Assembly: GCA_046350455.1 (NCBI GenBank)
Contig: JAXMAM010000004.1
Coordinates: 1 to 64,000 of the forward strand
Length of the DNA stretch: 64,000 bases
Direction: 5' to 3'
Source: CAZXGD01 sp046350455
GTDB taxonomy: Bacteria > Planctomycetota > Phycisphaerae > Phycisphaerales > SM1A02
In this document: positions 34,323 to 44,232 of the stretch, piece after piece
How positions within the stretch are numbered: position 1 is the first letter of the stretch
Layout of the letters: each line of letters starts with the position of its first letter
The notes under the pieces: model-generated
Database searches by the model: none
What the model was told of the DNA's origin: nothing
What the model saw: the letters and a program-made list of their open reading frames with translations, nothing else
Position numbers and translations under genes: made by a program

Positions 34323-35597
34323 ATGCCCACGATCGTCCAGAAGTTTGGAGGCACGTCTGTTGCAGACCCGGAGCGCATCATGCGCTGCGCCAGGCGCATC
34401 GCTGCGGCGCGCGCTGCTGGGCACCGCGTGGCGGTGGTGGTGAGCGCCATGGGCCACACCACCGACGAGCTCATCACGCTGGCGGACAAGATCACCAGCG
34501 CACCCAGCCCCCGCGAGATGGACATGCTGATGTCCACGGGCGAACAGGTCTCTGTGGCCCTCATGGCCATGGCGCTGCACACGCTGGGCGTGGACGCTGT
34601 CAGCCTGACAGGCGGGCAGGCTGGCATTGACACCGATGGCGCGCATCGCAAGGCGCGCATCAAGCACATTGACTGCGCGCGCCTGGAGTCCATCATGGCT
34701 GCTGGCGGCGTGCCTGTGGTGTGCGGCTTTCAGGGCGTGGATCGCACCGATGGCGACATCACCACGCTGGGCCGCGGCGGCAGCGACACCACCGCGGTGG
34801 CGCTGGCTGCAGCGCTGCGTGTGCAGGCGGATGGCGGCGCCTGCGAGATCTACACCGACGTGGATGGCGTCTACACCGCGGACCCGCGCGTGGTGCCCAA
34901 CGCAGCCAAGCTGCGCCACATCAGCTACGAGGAGATGCTGGAGCTGGCAGCGCTGGGTGCGGCGGTGATGCACCCGCGTGCCGTGCTGTTTGGCGAGAAG
35001 TTTGGCGTGCCCATCCATGTGCGCCACAGCCAGAAGCCAGATGAAGGAACGCTCATCGTCCCTGAGGAGGACATCATGGAAGACATCGTTGTGGTTGGTT
35101 GCGCGCTCAAGCCAGACCTGGGCCGCGTGAGCCTGAAGGGCCTGCCCAAGACGGACGGCATCCAGGCGCAGATCTTCGAACCCATCGCCACGGCCAACAT
35201 CAGCGTGGACGACATCGTGCAGACCGAGTTCGGCGAGACCACGACCATTGCATTCACCGTGGAGCATGGCGACATTGCCGACGTGAAGAGCCAGTGCCAG
35301 CGGCTGATCGAGCGGCTGGGCCGGGGCGACCTGGACATCGAGGTGGGCCTGGCCAAGGTCAGTGCAGTGGGCACAGGCATGAAGAGCCATTCAGGCGTGG
35401 CCAGCCGCATGTTCAGGGCGCTGGCAGACGCGGGCGTTCCCATTCACAACATCACCACCAGCGAGATCAAGGTGAGCTGCATCGTGGACCGCCAGTTCGG
35501 GGAGAAGGCGCTGCAGGCGGTGCACGATGCGTTTGGACTGGCCGCGGGCGACGGCGTGACAGCTGCGTCGCAGAGCACCGGCCGCGGCCGGCGGTAG
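34323..35597 (+). CDS. lysC: aspartate kinase
   Basis: 424 residues. It phosphorylates aspartate, the first step toward lysine (and diaminopimelate), threonine and methionine. The kinase domain carries IVQKFGGTSVAD, the substrate loop STGEQVSVALMAMAL and GRGGSDTTAVALAAAL. Two C-terminal ACT domains (about 265-420) are expected to bind amino-acid effectors, with VGTGMKSHSGVASRMF in the second. A good Shine-Dalgarno AGGAGG sits 4 nt before the ATG. It is monocistronic by position. Confidence 0.96.
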   Translation: MPTIVQKFGGTSVADPERIMRCARRIAAARAAGHRVAVVVSAMGHTTDELITLADKITSAPSPREMDMLMSTGEQVSVALMAMALHTLGVDAVSLTGGQAGIDTDGAHRKARIKHIDCARLESIMAAGGVPVVCGFQGVDRTDGDITTLGRGGSDTTAVALAAALRVQADGGACEIYTDVDGVYTADPRVVPNAAKLRHISYEEMLELAALGAAVMHPRAVLFGEKFGVPIHVRHSQKPDEGTLIVPEEDIMEDIVVVGCALKPDLGRVSLKGLPKTDGIQAQIFEPIATANISVDDIVQTEFGETTTIAFTVEHGDIADVKSQCQRLIERLGRGDLDIEVGLAKVSAVGTGMKSHSGVASRMFRALADAGVPIHNITTSEIKVSCIVDRQFGEKALQAVHDAFGLAAGDGVTAASQSTGRGRR

Positions 35598-35688
35598 GCT
35601 CTGGCACAACCTGCTGCAACCCCAGCCCGGGGGCGGCTTTGTGGTACCCCAGGGAATTTGACAGAACACGCATTATAGGACTTTCAAG

Positions 35689-36168
35689 GTGCCGAACCCA
35701 TTGCCATCCCAGCGCACCGTCACCATGGTTCCGCTGTGCTCGGTGTTCCGTCGGTACCTGAAGAGCCTGGACTTGAAATACACCACCGAGCGGGCTGACA
35801 CGCTGGATGCGGTCATCCGGCTGGACCGGGTGTTTGAGGCAGACGAACTGCTGGCACAGCTGCAGCGCGCCAATCACCGGGTGTCCAAGGCCACGGTCTA
35901 CCGCACCCTGAAGCTGCTGGTGGAAGCTGGCATCCTGGCAGAGATCCAGCTGGACCGTGAGCGCACGCATTACCAGCTGGTCTACGGCAAGGCGCCCACG
36001 GACTTTGCCATCTGTGTGCACACTGGCAAGCGCGTGGAGTTCACCAACCCCCGCGTGGCAGCCCTGAGCGCAGAGCTCCTGAAGGAACTGGGCTGGGAGC
36101 CGCTCGGCCACCGGTTGCAGCTGTATGGCGTGAGCCCAGAGGCCAAGAAGACTGGCAAGACGCGCTAG
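35689..36168 (+). CDS. Fur-family transcription regulator with altered metal sites
   Basis: 159 residues from a GTG; an ATG at codon 13 is an alternative start. The winged-helix DNA-binding half is clear, with recognition helix HRVSKATVYRTLKLLVEAG (about 63-81). In the dimerisation half, the segment that usually reads HDHLxCxxCGxV is PTDFAICVHTGKRVEF: the His ligands are replaced and only one of the two CxxC cysteines remains. No second CxxC is seen near the C-terminus. It may sense something other than Fe/Zn, or use other ligands. TTATAGG lies about 9 nt before the GTG. The stop overlaps that of the convergent tsaE in a shared CTAG. Confidence 0.82.
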   Translation: MPNPLPSQRTVTMVPLCSVFRRYLKSLDLKYTTERADTLDAVIRLDRVFEADELLAQLQRANHRVSKATVYRTLKLLVEAGILAEIQLDRERTHYQLVYGKAPTDFAICVHTGKRVEFTNPRVAALSAELLKELGWEPLGHRLQLYGVSPEAKKTGKTR

Positions 36169-36647
36169 CTGGGCTGGTGCGCGGCGCCGGACACGCCGCC
36201 TAGCCCCGGCTGGCTCAGCCCGCGAACCGTGATCTGCCGAGCGTCATGGGGTGCGTGTTCCAGCGCAATCCACACCGTGTGCGCTGGCAGCGCGTGCGTG
36301 ATGCGATCCGCCCATTCCACTGCGATGATGGCCTGCTGGCTGTCCAGCAATTCCTCCCAGCCGATGCCAGCCAGGTCTGCTGCAGTCTGCAGCCGATACG
36401 CGTCCAGGTGCGCCAGCGGCACAGCGCCCGGCGCGCGGTAGCGATGTTCAATCACAAAGGTCGGGCTGGACACCTGGTCTGCTGCATGGCCCAGCCCCCG
36501 AGCCAGCCCGCGCACAAAGCAGGTCTTGCCAGCACCCAGGTCTCCAGTGAGCGCCAGCACCATGCCGGGCTTCAGCTGCGCTGCCAGCGCGGCTGCCAGC
36601 GCCTCTGTGTCCGCTGCACTCTGGGCGGTGTGGGTCCAGGTGCTCAC
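36165..36647 (-). CDS. tsaE: tRNA threonylcarbamoyladenosine biosynthesis ATPase TsaE
   Basis: 160 residues from a GTG at 36645-36647, overlapping the thiL stop (GTGA). Walker A is LTGDLGAGKTCFVRGLARGLG-like with Lys and Thr intact. SSPTFVIEHRY and LAHLDAYRL are family blocks, and AIIAVEWADRI carries the Walker B region. TsaE works with TsaB, TsaD and TsaC to make t6A37 in tRNAs reading ANN codons. It is last in the waaA-thiL-tsaE operon. Confidence 0.93.
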   Translation of the reverse strand: MSTWTHTAQSAADTEALAAALAAQLKPGMVLALTGDLGAGKTCFVRGLARGLGHAADQVSSPTFVIEHRYRAPGAVPLAHLDAYRLQTAADLAGIGWEELLDSQQAIIAVEWADRITHALPAHTVWIALEHAPHDARQITVRGLSQPGLGGVSGAAHQPS

Positions 36648-37627
36648 CGCGCAGCCCCCCTGCCGGAACCGCCCTCGCGCGCATGCCCGCTGCCAGGCGG
36701 GCTGGCATGCTCCCAGCCCAGCGCGGTGGCGTCCATGCGCTGCGTGCCGTCCAGCAGCCACACGGTGCTTCGGCCCGCGTTCGCTGGCGGCACCGCGGCG
36801 CCAATGACTGTGACTGGCACGCCCGCCACCTGCGAAGGCGGCGTGCCGGCGCAGGTGAAGAGCAGCTCGTGATCCTCGCCGTCGCGCAGCGCGTGCTGCC
36901 AGGTGCAGCCTGCGGTGCATGGGATGGCGGCAGCGCGCAGCTCCAGGTCAAGCGCGCTGGGTGCGGCGTTGCGGGCCAGGTGCGCTGCGTCGCGGCCAAG
37001 ACCGTCGCTGATGTCCAGCATGGCGTGCAGGCGGTCGCCCAGCACGCTGACCAGTTCCAGCGCAGCGGCCACACGCGGCGTGAAGTCCAGGTGCCGGCCG
37101 CTGCCATCCGGCTGCAGGCTGCCGCCCAGCGCGCCTGTGACGCACACAGCGTCTCCTGCGCGCGTGCCCTGCCGCGTGACCACGCGGCCAGAGGGCCCGG
37201 GCACTGCCAGGATGGTCACGCTGAGGACCAGCGGGCTGCCGGGCTGCGCATGCACCGAAGTGTCGCCCCCAATCAGCGGGCACTGCCACGCTGCCGCCGC
37301 GCTGCGCACGCCCGCCAGGAGCGCCAAGGCGCCCTGCTCGTCCATGCTGGCTGGCAGCGCCACAGACGCCAGACACGCCAGCGGCACGCTAGCCATGGCC
37401 GCCACATCGCTCACGTTGCGCAGCACCGCCTTGCGGCCAACAGCCTCCAGCGGTGTGCCAAGCACAAAGTGCCGGCCCTCCACCACCTGGTCCACCGCCA
37501 CCAAGAGGCGGCCACCCGGAACATCCACCAGCGCCATGTCATCACCGGGCGGCACGCGCAGCCACGCTGGCTGCGGGTCTGCCTTGGCCAGCGCTGCCAG
37601 ATGGCTCAGCAGCTGGAACTCACGCAT
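36644..37627 (-). CDS. thiL: thiamine-monophosphate kinase
   Basis: 327 residues from MREFQLLSHLAAL; the frame is open further upstream but overlaps waaA. It phosphorylates thiamine monophosphate to the active cofactor. Family motifs: VPPGDDMALVDVPGG (Mg and substrate), VGRKAVLRNVSDVAAM, PLIGGDTSVH and the C-terminal LDISDGLGRDAAHLA. The start overlaps the last 8 nt of waaA and the stop overlaps the tsaE GTG, so the three are translationally coupled. Confidence 0.93.
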   Translation of the reverse strand: MREFQLLSHLAALAKADPQPAWLRVPPGDDMALVDVPGGRLLVAVDQVVEGRHFVLGTPLEAVGRKAVLRNVSDVAAMASVPLACLASVALPASMDEQGALALLAGVRSAAAAWQCPLIGGDTSVHAQPGSPLVLSVTILAVPGPSGRVVTRQGTRAGDAVCVTGALGGSLQPDGSGRHLDFTPRVAAALELVSVLGDRLHAMLDISDGLGRDAAHLARNAAPSALDLELRAAAIPCTAGCTWQHALRDGEDHELLFTCAGTPPSQVAGVPVTVIGAAVPPANAGRSTVWLLDGTQRMDATALGWEHASPPGSGHAREGGSGRGAAR

Positions 37628-38891
37628 GCGCGCCCTCCGCCACGATGGACAGCAGCGCCTCGGCAGTGCGCTCAGTGGCCCCCTGCCGTTCGCGCACCAC
37701 AGCGCGGGCACGCATGCCCAGCTGCGCGCGGGCGCCGCCGTCGGCCAGCAGCTTTTGGAGCGCAGCGCCCAGCTGGTCACCTGGCACCTGCACCAGGGCC
37801 TCTGCAGCCAGAAGCGCGTCGGCTGTCTCCTGGAAGTCTGCCACAGCGGGGCCGCACACCATGGCCTTGCCCAGCGCGGCTGGCTCCATCATGTCACTGC
37901 CATACAGCGCGCCAAAGGTGCGGCCGATGACCACCACGTCTGCCAGCGCATACGCCTTGCGCAGTTCACCAATGGTGTCCAGCAGAAAGCGCCCTGTGGT
38001 GCTGCCACGCGGACCAGCATGGCCGTGCATGTGGGCGGTGCGGCGGGCGCAGCCAGGAAGCTCGCGGGCGGCAGCGTCGAACCACTCTGGCTTGCGCGGC
38101 GCACACAGCAGCTGCACGCCGGGTGGCACGGCTGCGTGGAGCAGCGCGTGTTCTTCTGGCGCCGTGCTGCCCGCCACCACCAGGGGGCGCGAGCGGTCGA
38201 TGCCCAGCTCGCGCGCCAGGTCATCTGCGCCAGGCACGTGGTCTGCCACCTGCGCGGTGTCCCACTTCATGGTGCCAGTGACGAACACCCTGTTGGCTGG
38301 CGAGCCCAGCGCCTTGAAGCGCTCTGCGTAGTCCGCGTTCTGCGCCAGCACGGCGCGCACTGCGCCAAAGGTGCGCGCCACCAGCGGGCGCACCGCGCGG
38401 TAGCGGCCAAAGCTGCGCGCGCTGAGCCGGCCGTTCACCACCACCACAGGGATGCTGCGGGCGGCGCACTCGTCCACAAAGTTTGGCCACAGCTCCAGCT
38501 CTGTGAGCGCCACCAGGTCTGGCTGCACGCGGTCCAGGAAGCGGCGAACCATCCAGCTGGCGTCGAAGGGATAGCGCACCACCGGATGCGCCGCGCCATA
38601 GAGCTGCTCAGCGCGGGCAGTGCCAGTGTCGGTGGTGGCGCAGACCACCACTTCTGGGCGCGTGGCATCCGCTGTCAGGCGGTCCACCAGCAGCCGGATG
38701 GCGTTGACTTCGCCCACGGACACAGCGTGAATGAGGATGCGCGCGCGCCCCGTGCGCGGCAACGGGCTGCCGTGTCCAAAGCGCGCCCGCCAGTCGGTGC
38801 GGAGCTTCCCTGTCCGGTGCATGCGCCAGGCCCACACAGGGGAACTGGCCGCAACCGCAGAGACATAGGCAGCATCGCGCAACCAGCGCAT
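37620..38891 (-). CDS. waaA: 3-deoxy-D-manno-octulosonic acid (Kdo) transferase
   Basis: 423-residue glycosyltransferase that attaches Kdo to lipid A precursor at the inner membrane. It has an N-terminal hydrophobic patch, ILIHAVSVGEVNA, a TTDTGTARAEQLYG block, LTELELWPNFVDEC with the catalytic Glu, and the C-terminal nucleotide-sugar fold with VVVAGSTAPEEHALL. It implies an LPS-type outer membrane. TATCCT 6 nt before the ATG suggests a leaderless transcript. It heads the waaA-thiL-tsaE operon, a mix of envelope, cofactor and tRNA functions. Confidence 0.92.
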   Translation of the reverse strand: MRWLRDAAYVSAVAASSPVWAWRMHRTGKLRTDWRARFGHGSPLPRTGRARILIHAVSVGEVNAIRLLVDRLTADATRPEVVVCATTDTGTARAEQLYGAAHPVVRYPFDASWMVRRFLDRVQPDLVALTELELWPNFVDECAARSIPVVVVNGRLSARSFGRYRAVRPLVARTFGAVRAVLAQNADYAERFKALGSPANRVFVTGTMKWDTAQVADHVPGADDLARELGIDRSRPLVVAGSTAPEEHALLHAAVPPGVQLLCAPRKPEWFDAAARELPGCARRTAHMHGHAGPRGSTTGRFLLDTIGELRKAYALADVVVIGRTFGALYGSDMMEPAALGKAMVCGPAVADFQETADALLAAEALVQVPGDQLGAALQKLLADGGARAQLGMRARAVVRERQGATERTAEALLSIVAEGAHA

Positions 38892-38897
38892 CCCGGC

Positions 38898-38903
38898 AGG
38901 ATA
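38898..38903 (-). promoter_or_regulatory. -10 element of waaA, leaderless
   Basis: TATCCT on the minus strand ends exactly 6 nt before the waaA ATG. Confidence 0.5.
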
Positions 38904-38917
38904 CGGGTGCGCCGGGC

Positions 38918-38923
38918 TATGCT
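38918..38923 (+). promoter_or_regulatory. -10 element of the ACT-domain gene
   Basis: TATGCT, 21 nt before the ATG at 38945, in the 53-nt gap shared with the divergent waaA promoter. Confidence 0.35.
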
Positions 38924-38944
38924 GCGGACCTCACCAGAGCACCC

Positions 38945-39352
38945 ATGGCACACTGGAAGCAACTCACCGAATTCGTCGTCCGCCTGCCCCACCGCGCTGG
39001 CGAGCTGGCCCGGCTGGCATTGCAGCTGAAGAGCGCCAACATCGAGATCGTGAGCTACTTTGGCCCCACTGAAGGGCGCAGCGCAGATGGCTTCCACATC
39101 GTGCCAGCCGACGCTGACCAGTTCCGCGACTTTGCTGCCAAGATTGGTCTGGGCACCTGGGAGGAGAGCTGCTTCTCACTGAGCGCAGAGCACCGCGGCG
39201 GAGACCTGGTGTCCACGCTGGAGGCCATTGCGCGCGCTGGCATCAACATTGAGTTCATCGAAGCGCTGCACGTGGAGAGCCGCTTTGGCGTGCTGATCTG
39301 GGTGGACGACGCAGACGTGGACCGCCTGGTGCACATCCTGAGCGCAGCGTGA
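38945..39352 (+). CDS. double ACT-domain protein
   Basis: 135 residues made of two ACT domains: the first about 8-60 (EFVVRLPHRAGELARLALQL) and the second about 68-132 (VSTLEAIARAGINIEFIEAL). ACT domains bind small ligands, usually amino acids, and regulate enzymes allosterically. Here the protein has no attached catalytic domain. The stop overlaps the next start (TGATG), so it is probably cotranscribed with the hydantoinase/oxoprolinase gene and may regulate it. Confidence 0.8.
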   Translation: MAHWKQLTEFVVRLPHRAGELARLALQLKSANIEIVSYFGPTEGRSADGFHIVPADADQFRDFAAKIGLGTWEESCFSLSAEHRGGDLVSTLEAIARAGINIEFIEALHVESRFGVLIWVDDADVDRLVHILSAA

Positions 39353-42300
39353 TGGCCGAGCGCCCGTGGCGCGTTGGAGTGGATGTGGGGGGCACCTTTG
39401 CAGACTGCGTGGGCGTGCTGCCCACAGGCGAAGTGCGCCGGCTGAAGCTGTTGACCAACGGGCGGCGGCGCGCAGCATGCACACCGGGCAGTGCTCCGCA
39501 CACGCTGCGGGCGGCAGCGCTGCCAGCATGGTGCCTGCCAGCGTTGGTTGGCGCAGAGGCCGTGGCAGCCAGCGGGGCCGCAGCGCGGGTGGTGGAGGCA
39601 GCCGTGGAGGATGCGCCCCCCGAGGCAGCCAGCGCAGCAGGCCAGCCGCCGCTGCCACCCCGGCAGTTCCCGCGGACGCTCCTGACCCTGGCAGACCCCC
39701 TTCCAGCCACGCCGTGGGTGGACCTGCACGCTCCAGGCCTGGAGGCGCCAGCGTGGGGCGCGCATCTCCTGACTGGCACTCCGCAGGGGACCCCCCTGCC
39801 GCCCCTCACGCTCCACCTGAGCACCACGCGCGGCACCAACGCGCTGCTCGAGGGGCACGTCCGCACCACAGGCCTGGTGGTGAACGCTGGCCTGGAGGGT
39901 GTGCTGGCCATCGGCACGCAGCAGCGGCTGGGCATCTTTGACCTGGCGCCCCGCAAGCCGCCTGAACTGGCTGCGGCCACCGTGGGCGTGAGCGCACGCC
40001 TGGACGCTGCTGGCGCAGAACTGGCGCCTGTGGTGGAAGCAAAGGTGCACGCTGCAGCATCTGCGCTCCGTGCGGCAGGCGTGGAGCACGTGGCGGTGGC
40101 GCTGATGCACAGCTGGCGCAATCCAGCGCATGAGCAGGCGGTGGCAGCGCTGCTGCGGCAGCATGGGTTTGCATCGGTGTGCACCTCCAGTGAACTCAGC
40201 ACCACGCCGCGCCTGGTGCCGCGCGCCCAGGCTGCGGTGGTGGAGGCCAGGCTGCACCAGCCGGTGCGCACGTACCTGCAGCGCGTGGCTGCTGGCCTGG
40301 GTGCCAGCACGCTGCGCGTGGCAGCCAGCAGCGGAGGCGTGGTGCCGGCTGCGCAATTCCGGGCCAAGGACAGCCTGCTCAGCGGCCCCGCAGCTGGCTG
40401 CAACGGCGCGCTGGCTGCCATGCGCGCAGAGGGCATCCAGCAGGCTGTGACGCTGGACATGGGTGGCACCAGCACCGATGTGGCGCGGCTGGACCAGCAT
40501 GGCGTGGCCATCCGGCTGGAGGCAGACGTGGCTGGCGTGGCCGTAGCAACGCCCAGCGTGGATGTGCGCAGCGTGGCCGCGGGTGGCGGCGGCATCTGTG
40601 TGGCGACTGCAGAAGGGTTGTTCGTGGGGCCGCGCAGCGCAGGCGCAGACCCAGGCCCAGCGTGCTACGGTCGCGGCGGGCCGCTCACCCTGACCGATGT
40701 CAACCTGCTGCTGGGCCGGCTGTGGACTGGCGCTGGCAGCCTGCCGCTGGACAGCGCAGCAGCAGGAGCCGCGGCGCAGGCGCAGGCCGATGCCAGCGGC
40801 CGCCCATTGGAGACCATGCTGCATGGACTCCTGGAGGTTGCGCATGAGCACATGGCTGCTGCGGTGCGCACTGTGTGCACGCATGCTGGGCACGACCCAC
40901 GCCAACACGTGCTGCTGGCCTTTGGTGGTGCTGGCGGCCAGCACGCGTGCGCGGTGGCGCAGCGCCTGGGCATGGCCAGCGTGCTGGTGGTGCCAGATGC
41001 TGGGTTCGTGAGCGCGCACGGCGCCCTGCACGCGCGCATGGAGCACACCGCCGAGGCGCCACTCCTGGAGCCGCTGGGCGATGGTCATGCGCTGCACCAG
41101 GCAGCGCACCGGCTGCAGCGCCAGGCACGCGCTGGGCTGGAAGCCATGGGGGCCGATGCAGCCAGCCCGCAGCACGCCCGCCTGCTGGTGGCCCTGCGCG
41201 CGCCCGGCCGCACAGGCGTGCACGTGGTGGACGTGGCGCTTGACCAGCCAGCGCACGCCATGGCCAGCGCAGCGCGCGCGGCGTACCACGCGCGGCTGGA
41301 AGCACTGGGAGACCCTGCTGCCGCGCTGGAGCCACTGGTTGACACGGTGCGCGTGGCGGTGGCAGCGCAGGTGGAGGTGGCCAGCACCCCTGCAGGCGCG
41401 GCGAGCGCCACCACGGCATCCACCGCCACCGCAGCACCCAGCGCAGCCAGCGCTCCTCCAGCCGCTGCTGCACCGCTCCCAGCACCCATCGCCACCACCA
41501 CACCCCACGCCACTGCACGCCATCCAGCCTGGCCAGTGCACGCCTGGGCGTCGCTCCCAGTGGGCGCTGCGCTGGCTGGCCCAGCCCTGGTGGTGGATGA
41601 AGGCGCCACCGTGGTGGTGGAGCCTGGCTGGACGTGCACGCGCACGGCACACCACGCGCTGCGCCTGCACGCGGTGGCGCCGCTTCCAGCCAGCCCCACC
41701 GCAGAGGTGGACCTGGAGGTGGCCGCTGCGCGGTTCATCGGCACGGGCGCGTGGATGGGCACCTGCCTGGAGCGCAGCGCGGTGAGCGTGAATGTGAAGG
41801 AGCGCCTGGACTTCTCCTGCGGCATCCTGGACCCGGACGCGCGCCTGGTGGCCAACGCGCCGCACATCCCTGTGCACCTGGGCGCGCTGGGCGCCTGCGT
41901 GCGGGCCATGCGCACCCGGGTGGCGTTCGACCCCGGCGTGCTGGTGCTGACCAACGACCTGCGCTGCGGCGGCAGCCACCTGCCAGACATCACGCTGGCC
42001 CGCGCAGTACACGCCAGATGGCACCCTGCTGGGCTACGTGGCGGCCCGCGCGCACCATGCCGAAGTGGGTGGCACGGTGCCCGGCAGCATGCCGCCAGAC
42101 GCACGCAGCCTGGCTGAGGAGGGCGTGGTCATCCCGCCCACCATCGTGGGACGGCACGGCGTGGTGGACGAGGCAGCTGTCCTGGCAGCCATGGCCAACG
42201 GCCCGTGGCCCAGCCGCGCGCCAGACTCCAACCTGGCTGACATCCGCGCAGCCGCGGCAGCGCTGGACGCTGGCGCGCACGCCATGGTGCAGATGGCCGC

Positions 42301-43279
42301 AGAGTTGGGCACCGCCACCCTGCTTGGCGCCATGCAGCAGCTGATGCAGCGGAGCGCGCAGCATGTGCGCCGGTTGGCCGCTGCGCTGGCGCCCAGCGGC
42401 GTGCGCCACGCTGCCACCACGCTGGACGACGGCACGCCGCTGGCGGTGACCATCGAGCCACGCGCGGACGGCACGCTGCGCGTGCTGGTGGACGCACCTG
42501 TGCTCCACCCGCGCAGCCTGAACGCGCCGCTGGCCGTCACGCATAGCGCCATCCTGTATGTGCTGCGCACGCTGGCTGCCGATGCTGCTGGCCACCCGCT
42601 GGACGACCACGTGGCTCCATTGAACGAAGGCAGCCTGCTGCCCGTGGAGATCCGCGTGACACCTGGCTTCCTGAACCCCTTCAGCGCGCCGGACGCGGCC
42701 ACCACCAACCCAGCGCACCTGCCGCCTGTCTTTGCTGGCAACACCGAAGCCAGCCAGCGCCTGGTGGACGCACTGCTCCTGGCCGTGGGCGCTGCGGCCA
42801 ACAGCCAGGGCACCATGAACAACCTGGTCTTTGGCAACCACCGCTACAGCGTCTACGAGACCATGGGTGGCGGCGCTGGAGCCACGCGCCACGCGCACGG
42901 CGTGAGCGCCGTGCACGTGCACATGAGCAACACTCGCCTGACCGACCCAGAGACGCTGGAACTGCGCCACCCCGTGCGCCTGGAGCGCATGCAGCTGCGC
43001 GCTGGGAGCGGCGGCGCTGGCCAGTGGCATGGCGGCGCTGGCATGGTGCGGCGCATTCGCATGCTGGAGCCTGTGCGCGTGAACTTCATCGGGCAGCACC
43101 GCGTGGTGCCGCCTGCAGGTCTGGATGGCGGGCTGCCTGGCGCTGTGGGCCTGCAGCGCATCCTGCGCGCAGACGGCACCGTGGAGGAGCAGCCTGGGAT
43201 GTTTGCAGCAGACCTGCGGGCTGGCGACGCAGTGGAGATCCACACGCCTGGTGGCGGCGGGTGCGGCGCGCCAGCGTGA
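39352..43279 (+). CDS. fused hydantoinase A/B, 5-oxoprolinase-like, one frameshift
   Basis: About 1308 residues once joined, the length of fused 5-oxoprolinases. The HyuA half has WRVGVDVGGTFADCVG (phosphate loop), TRGTNALLEGHV, AASSGGVVPAAQ, VTLDMGGTSTDVARL and VAAGGGGICV. The HyuB half begins near 41700 (FIGTGAWMGTCLERSAVSVN). At about 41995-42005 the frame jumps from 1 to 2, one extra base in CTGGCCCGCGC. It resumes with YTPDGTLLGYVAARAHHAEV and ends at 43279 after GGGGCGAPA. An Ala/Pro/Thr insert near residues 685-735 is unusual. It is predicted to hydrolyse a cyclic amide with ATP; the substrate is unknown. Start: ATG 39352 (TGATG overlap) or GTG 39349. Confidence 0.85.
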
Positions 43280-43326
43280 CGCCTGCTGAGCGTGCTCCCC
43301 CGCGCGCACTCCGTCGCGCGCGTTCC

Positions 43327-44145
43327 CTAGCGCGGCAGGTCTGCGTCACCCAGCTCGATGCGCTCCACGCGGTTGGCCAGGCCAGTGTCTTCGCTGATCT
43401 CCACCAGCACGCCGCACACGCGGGCGTCGCGTTCGCCCATTTCGTAGTGCACGGGTAGCGCCGTGGTCATGTGGCGCACCACCGCATCAGTCTGGCGGCC
43501 GATCACGCTGTCGAATGGCCCGCACATGCCCACGTCGGTGATGAACGCGGTGCCGCCGCGCAGGATGCGCGCGTCTGCGGTGGGCACGTGCGTGTGCGTT
43601 CCCACCACCAGCGCTGCGCGGCCGTCGCACCAGGCAGCCACAGCGGCCTTCTCGCTGGTGGCCTCCATGTGCGCCTCCACCACCACAATGGGGCGGCGGT
43701 CTGGCAGCTCGGCCAGCACTTCGTCCACTGCGGTGAACGGATCGTTGGCCGGAAGCGGAAAGAAGATGCGCCCCAGCACTGTCACCACAAAAATGTCGCG
43801 GGTGCGCCCATTGGCAGCTGGAATGCGGCTCCACCGCTTGCCAGGCGACCGGTGTGACAGGTTGGCTGGCCGAGCAATGGGCTCTTCAGGCCGCTCCAGC
43901 AGCGGAATGATCTTGGGATCGCGGTAGACATGGTCGCCCAGGGTGATGGCGTCCACCCCCAGGGCCCGAAACGTGCGATAGAGGTCCGGCGTCAATCCAG
44001 AGCCGTTGCGGGCGTTCTCGCCGTTGGCCACCACCACGTCAGGCTGCCAACGCTCCCGCAAAACAGGCATCAAACGCTCCAGCGCCCCCCTCCCTGGCGC
44101 ACCGTTGATGTCGCCAAGAAAGACAAGGCGGGTCACGCGTCCCAT
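43327..44145 (-). CDS. YmdB-type metallophosphoesterase
   Basis: 272 residues from MGRVTRLVFLGDINGAPGR. The signature blocks of the TIGR00282/YmdB family of cyclic-nucleotide phosphodiesterases are present: VVANGENARNGSGL, ALGVDAITLGDHVY, VEAHMEATSEKAA, VVGTHTHVPTADARIL and ITDVGMCGPFDSVIG. These supply the dimetal ligands. It is predicted to hydrolyse 2',3'-cyclic mononucleotides or cyclic dinucleotides in the cytoplasm. TAGAGT lies 7 nt before the ATG. It is divergent from the DUF3553-like gene. A short GC inverted repeat (43301-43320) separates its stop from the hydantoinase stop. Confidence 0.92.
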   Translation of the reverse strand: MGRVTRLVFLGDINGAPGRGALERLMPVLRERWQPDVVVANGENARNGSGLTPDLYRTFRALGVDAITLGDHVYRDPKIIPLLERPEEPIARPANLSHRSPGKRWSRIPAANGRTRDIFVVTVLGRIFFPLPANDPFTAVDEVLAELPDRRPIVVVEAHMEATSEKAAVAAWCDGRAALVVGTHTHVPTADARILRGGTAFITDVGMCGPFDSVIGRQTDAVVRHMTTALPVHYEMGERDARVCGVLVEISEDTGLANRVERIELGDADLPR

Positions 44146-44149
44146 GCGC

Positions 44150-44158
44150 TACACTCTA
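44150..44158. promoter_or_regulatory. overlapping divergent -10 elements, ymdB-like / DUF3553-like
   Basis: TACACTCTA carries TACACT (44150-44155) for the plus strand and TAGAGT (complement of 44153-44158) for the minus strand, sharing three base pairs. The minus element ends 7 nt before the phosphoesterase ATG; the plus element is 77 nt before the ATG at 44233. Confidence 0.5.
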
Positions 44159-44232
44159 GTCTCTGATTCGCCTTTGAGGGGCTGCGGTGGCCGCTGTTGC
44201 GCGCTGCCTGGCTGCGCCCCTTCCCAAGCCAC

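Noticed and set aside
35658..35663. Consensus TTGACA as -35 of the Fur-like gene
   Set aside because: Only 10 bp separate it from TATAGG, and nothing resembling a -10 lies 16-18 bp downstream.
39055..42024. 989-codon open frame on the minus strand
   Set aside because: Antisense to the hydantoinase/oxoprolinase gene, which has clear family motifs; composition is typical of a shadow.
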